Positions 13,992 to 16,966 of a stretch of 16,966 bases of DNA are shown here, one piece after another. The notes under the pieces were generated by a model. That model ran no database searches and was not told the origin of the DNA. It saw only the letters and a program-made list of their open reading frames with translations. The stretch covers positions 1 to 16,966 of the forward strand of contig JAURNO010000378.1 of NCBI GenBank assembly GCA_030830145.1. The letters run 5' to 3'. Numbering within the stretch: position 1 is the stretch's first letter; every line of letters starts with the position of its first letter. The stretch is from Verrucomicrobiota bacterium (GTDB lineage: Bacteria > Verrucomicrobiota > Verrucomicrobiia > Opitutales > Seribacteraceae). The translations under genes were made by a program, and so were the position numbers.

Positions 13992-16015
13992 CCGGTTGGA
14001 GGCGATGGTTCGCGTTGAGGCGGAAACGCCTTCTTTTTTCGTTCGTCCTTTTGGGCGTGGCGGCAGGCGTTGTCTTGCCATGGCACATGGCGAAGAATCC
14101 CTTTCCGTTGGAACGACTCGAAGCCCTGCCGCAGAGCGCGGTTCTTTCCGACCGGGAAGGTCGTCCGCTTGCCCGCTCATTGACCGTTGACGAACAATGG
14201 CGACTGCCCGTCCCCCTCGAAGATATCTCGCCGTGGCTCAGGCAAGCGACCATTGCCGTCGAGGACGAACGCTTCAACAAGCATTCGGGAGTCGACTTCA
14301 TTTCAGTGAGCCGGGCTTGCCTGCAGAACCTTTTTGCCGGTGGGGTCGTTTCAGGGGCAAGTACTCTGGACATGCAACTTTGCCGGATGCTCGACCCTCG
14401 GCCTCGAACCCTCGAGGCCAAGCTTTCCGAGGCTGCCCGAGCCTGGCAGGCAAAGGCTTGTTTGTCGAAGGGCGAGGTGCTTGAAGCTTACTTGAACCTT
14501 GCTCCTTACGGTGGCAACCTGCAGGGTGCGGAGGCTGCGTCACTACGGTATTTCGGAAAGTCCGCAAAAGAACTTTCCTTGCCCGAGGCAGCCTTGCTGG
14601 CTGGCATTCCTCAATCTCCCGCCCGTTTGCGTCCGGATCGATATCCCGAAGCCGCTCTTAAAAGACGCAACAAGGTGTTGGACAGAATGCTGGAGGAGGG
14701 GATGATCAGCCCTGAGCTGGCTCGTGACCTGACGGCTGAGCGGATTGAACTTGAGCTTGGACTGCTGTCTGGGAAATCGGCCAGGCATTTTGTTACGGAG
14801 GCCCTTTCGTCCCGTCCGGAAGGGGGGCTTTCCTTTTTGGATTCCCGACTACAGGCCGAAATCGAGCAACTGGCCCGTCAACGCCTTTTGGGCTTGCCGG
14901 TTGGTTCGGACATGGCGGTTGTGGTAATCGAGATCGAGTCGGGTGGCCTCGTCGCGATGCTCGGTGGCGTGGATTTCGAAGATCCTTCCGGAGGGCAGGT
15001 CAATGCGGCGAAAGCGTGGCGGTCCCCAGGGTCGGCCTTGAAGCCTTTCATCTATGCCACGGCGGCAGCGGAGCGGCGATTGGACGGGAACACAATTTTG
15101 TCCGATAGCCAAACTGCTTTTGCCGGGTGGAACCCCGAGAATTTCGATCGTACCTTCTCGGGGGAGGTAACGGCAGGGGATGCCTTGCGTACTTCTTTGA
15201 ACCTGCCCGCCTTGCAAGTTTGCCGGGAAGTGGGAGCTGCCAAGTCCGCAGGAATTGCAGAGGCTTGTGGAGTTCGTTTCAGGGGGGATGCGGTTGGCCG
15301 GGGTGGCCTTGCCTTTGCTTTGGGAGCTGTGGAGACTAATTTGCTCGATCTTACGAATGCCTATGCCACCCTCGGACGAAAAGGAGTCCGGAGAAACCTT
15401 CGTTATTATTTGAGTGATCCGCTCGTGGATGCCAAGGTTCTGAACGCAGACGTTTGTGCCTGGTTGGGAGAAGAGTTGTCTTCCTGGCGACTTCCTTCTT
15501 CGGAATTCGAAAACCAATCGACGAGCTCGATTCCGTGGTTCATGCGCAAAACCGGGACTTCTTCGGGCAGAAGAGATGCCTGGACGGTCGGGCATAACGG
15601 AAAGTATGCGGTGGGGGTATGGGTCGGTCGATTGTCCGGCATGGGGGATCAGGCCTTCGTAGGGACCAAAGCTGCCGAACCTCTTGTTGCGGGGGTTTTC
15701 AACTTGCCCCGCATTCGAAGCACCCATGCACCCCCTGGGCCTGTTCCTTGGGAAATTGATTCCCCTATTCCTATTCCCGAAAAGAGTGCCCTTTCAATCC
15801 AGCGTCCTGAAACAGGGAGTGTTTACCGCAAACTAGGTGATGATTTTGAGATTCGACCGAAAGCGAATGCAACCGGCGAATTATTTTGGTTTCTGAATGG
15901 TCGGCCACTGGGTCCCGAAGAGTCCAAGCGAGCAAAGGTAGGTTCAGGGCATTACGAGTTGCTCTGCTTGACTGCGAGTGGTGAGCATGCCCTGTCTCGC
16001 TTTCGTATTTACTAG
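13988..16015 (+). CDS. pbpC: Penicillin-binding protein 1C
   Basis: This 675-residue bifunctional enzyme polymerises glycan strands and carries a penicillin-binding domain. After a membrane segment (about 14-31) comes a GT51 glycosyltransferase (about 50-240) with E92-D-E-R-F, where E92 is the expected catalytic Glu, and the motif YLNLAPYGGN. The transpeptidase domain (about 290-580) has all three active-site motifs: S349-A-L-K352 with the nucleophile serine, S403-L-N405 and K521-T-G523. A BiPBP_C domain (about 600-675: SIQRPETGSVY to the end) identifies the PBP1C subfamily. It sits in the inner membrane facing the periplasm. It starts within the stop of the macroglobulin gene (ATGA, 13988-13991), so both are made together. 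Its stop shares CTAG (16012-16015) with the stop of the convergent phosphatase gene, leaving no space for a terminator. Confidence 0.96.
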   Translation: MTGWRRWFALRRKRLLFSFVLLGVAAGVVLPWHMAKNPFPLERLEALPQSAVLSDREGRPLARSLTVDEQWRLPVPLEDISPWLRQATIAVEDERFNKHSGVDFISVSRACLQNLFAGGVVSGASTLDMQLCRMLDPRPRTLEAKLSEAARAWQAKACLSKGEVLEAYLNLAPYGGNLQGAEAASLRYFGKSAKELSLPEAALLAGIPQSPARLRPDRYPEAALKRRNKVLDRMLEEGMISPELARDLTAERIELELGLLSGKSARHFVTEALSSRPEGGLSFLDSRLQAEIEQLARQRLLGLPVGSDMAVVVIEIESGGLVAMLGGVDFEDPSGGQVNAAKAWRSPGSALKPFIYATAAAERRLDGNTILSDSQTAFAGWNPENFDRTFSGEVTAGDALRTSLNLPALQVCREVGAAKSAGIAEACGVRFRGDAVGRGGLAFALGAVETNLLDLTNAYATLGRKGVRRNLRYYLSDPLVDAKVLNADVCAWLGEELSSWRLPSSEFENQSTSSIPWFMRKTGTSSGRRDAWTVGHNGKYAVGVWVGRLSGMGDQAFVGTKAAEPLVAGVFNLPRIRSTHAPPGPVPWEIDSPIPIPEKSALSIQRPETGSVYRKLGDDFEIRPKANATGELFWFLNGRPLGPEESKRAKVGSGHYELLCLTASGEHALSRFRIY

Positions 16016-16857
16016 GATCTTTCCAGTCCGAGAGCCCGACTCGTTTCATCCATGAAGATCTTCGACCCGGCTCGGAAGGGAAAGGATGGCATGGAAGGGG
16101 TAAAGGAGGTCATGGGAAAACAGGCCTCCCGAACGAAGTCGAAAGAGGCACCCGCTCCTACACAGATCGGGTAACCGGCAGCGCAATCCCAAGGCTTGGG
16201 GCGGAATTCCAGACAGCCGTCCAGCCGTCCGGTTGCCACGTTGGCCAATCCAATGGCGGCGGAACCCGGACAACGTATCCGCCACTCCATGAGCTTGGGT
16301 CGGAGGGTATCGAGGTCGTCGGTTGGTATGGGGAAATGCATGCAGAAGGTAAGCTTTTCGTTGACTAGTTGCGTCGCCGCTTGCACGGGGGAAGTACCTT
16401 CGATTGCTCCGAACCCGGGGCCTCCCTGAAGCAACTTGTCCCGGCTGTAGTCGTAAATGAACCCGTAAATGGGAACCCCTCGGCGAAGCAGGGCAAGGGA
16501 AATTCCGCATTCGGTAATTCCGACCGCGTAGTTGTTCGTTCCATCGACAGGGTCGAGCAACCAGCAAAATTCAGCTTCAAGAGGAACGGGTTGCGGGGTC
16601 TCGGCTTCTTCTTCCGAGCAAAAATCGTCCTTGGGGAAAGAACTCCTGAGAGGAAGAAAGAGGTTTTCCGATATGGTTTCGTCCACCACCGTAACGCGAG
16701 TGCCGTCTTTTTTCCATGAGCTTACGGTTTTTCCGAAGTTTTCACGAAAGTAGTCGATCTGGGATAAAACTGCCGAATGGCCACACAAAATTCTTTCACT
16801 CAGCTCGTGGTCTGCGTTTTTCAAGTCGGGAGTAAGGTTGTTCAGGCTTCGATCCAT
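16012..16857 (-). CDS. Inositol monophosphatase family protein
   Basis: This 281-residue protein has the metal-dependent phosphatase signatures of the IMPase superfamily. S81-E-E-E84 and D102-P-V-D105-G-T-N form the first metal site, with the classic W-L-L-D-P-x-D-G-T-N context. P222-W-D224-x-A-A-G is the second signature, and PGSAAIGLANVATGRLDG (197-214) is the usual central motif. Length (about 260-280) is normal. Members hydrolyse inositol phosphate, histidinol phosphate, PAP or fructose bisphosphate with two or three Mg ions; sequence alone does not decide which. GAAGGGAA precedes the ATG at 16857. The start overlaps the last 16 bases of the gene entering from the right, suggesting coupled translation. 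The gene converges on PBP1C with stop codons sharing CTAG. Confidence 0.93.
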   Translation of the reverse strand: MDRSLNNLTPDLKNADHELSERILCGHSAVLSQIDYFRENFGKTVSSWKKDGTRVTVVDETISENLFLPLRSSFPKDDFCSEEEAETPQPVPLEAEFCWLLDPVDGTNNYAVGITECGISLALLRRGVPIYGFIYDYSRDKLLQGGPGFGAIEGTSPVQAATQLVNEKLTFCMHFPIPTDDLDTLRPKLMEWRIRCPGSAAIGLANVATGRLDGCLEFRPKPWDCAAGYPICVGAGASFDFVREACFPMTSFTPSMPSFPFRAGSKIFMDETSRALGLERS

Positions 16858-16966
16858 TTCCCTTCTTCTTGTATGAGATTCACGAGGCGGTCAACAGCAT
16901 CGGCCTCGGGGATTGCTGACTTTACTCTATTTTTACCTACGTACAAATCAATTTTCCCAGGCCCCG
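16842..16966 (-). CDS. C-terminal end of an unidentified gene
   Basis: The minus strand is open from the right edge to a TGA at 16842-16844 and encodes the last 40 residues of a protein: it begins GPGKIDLYVGKNRVKSAIPE and ends VNLIQEEGKWIEA. The helix ADAVDRLVNLIQEEGKW looks like a real C-terminal helix. I do not recognise the family from this piece. It overlaps the phosphatase start by 16 bases in another frame, so the two are probably one operon. Confidence 0.6.
   Translation of the reverse strand, partial: GPGKIDLYVGKNRVKSAIPEADAVDRLVNLIQEEGKWIEA

Noticed and set aside
1..16966. CRISPR array, insertion sequence, prophage or integrated element
   Set aside because: No regular short repeats with spacers, no transposase or integrase motif, no terminal repeats and no copy of the tRNA 3' end elsewhere were seen by eye.

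Overview
The window is ordinary chromosomal sequence from a Gram-negative bacterium, most likely a member of Verrucomicrobiota (Opitutae-like) or a PVC relative. The pointers are a secreted 3-keto-disaccharide hydrolase (DUF1080) protein with the N-terminal extension common in Planctomycetes and Verrucomicrobia, an envelope gene set (alpha-2-macroglobulin plus PBP1C) that needs a periplasm, and frequent absence of Shine-Dalgarno sequences. The phylum is an inference. I see no phage genes, transposase, integrase, CRISPR array or rRNA.

Layout. Positions 1-1562 (minus strand) hold a tight run reading TPR protein -> GNAT acetyltransferase -> Nudix hydrolase (cut by the left edge). A small exported protein of unknown function (1735-2037, plus) diverges from it. 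Positions 2194-4549 (minus) hold three genes: a small basic protein with two barrel-like segments, the secreted DUF1080 protein with a hairpin terminator behind it, and a 148-residue unknown protein with a Cys/His-rich motif. Positions 4831-7109 (plus) are a translationally coupled pair: a GYF_2-DUF898 (YjgN-like) multi-pass membrane protein and a membrane-anchored M48 zinc metallopeptidase. Positions 7272-8201 (plus) encode an exported ten-repeat MORN_2 protein whose best promoter lies so close to the ATG that the mRNA may be leaderless. A tRNA-Gly(TCC) with encoded CCA lies at 8374-8447 (minus).

Positions 8628-16015 (plus) are a coupled pair: a 1787-residue alpha-2-macroglobulin with an intact CAEQ thioester and a PBP1C-type peptidoglycan synthase. 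This is the widespread envelope-defence pairing, in which the macroglobulin traps invading proteases and PBP1C repairs the wall. An inositol-monophosphatase-family gene (16012-16857, minus) converges on PBP1C, and the two stop codons share the palindrome CTAG. Its start overlaps the end of an unidentified gene that enters from the right edge.

The common theme is envelope maintenance: a membrane peptidase module, a protease trap with wall synthase, and several exported repeat or unknown proteins. No part is clearly a new system. The least explained pieces are the WGHMGxCNxGH protein, the tandem-barrel protein, the small exported protein, and the exact role of the GYF_2-DUF898/M48 pair. Four genes follow good ribosome binding sites (1735, 4015, 8628, 16857) while several others (1562, 4549, 4831, 7272) have none visible. 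GC content is clearly higher in the macroglobulin-PBP1C region than in the left half.
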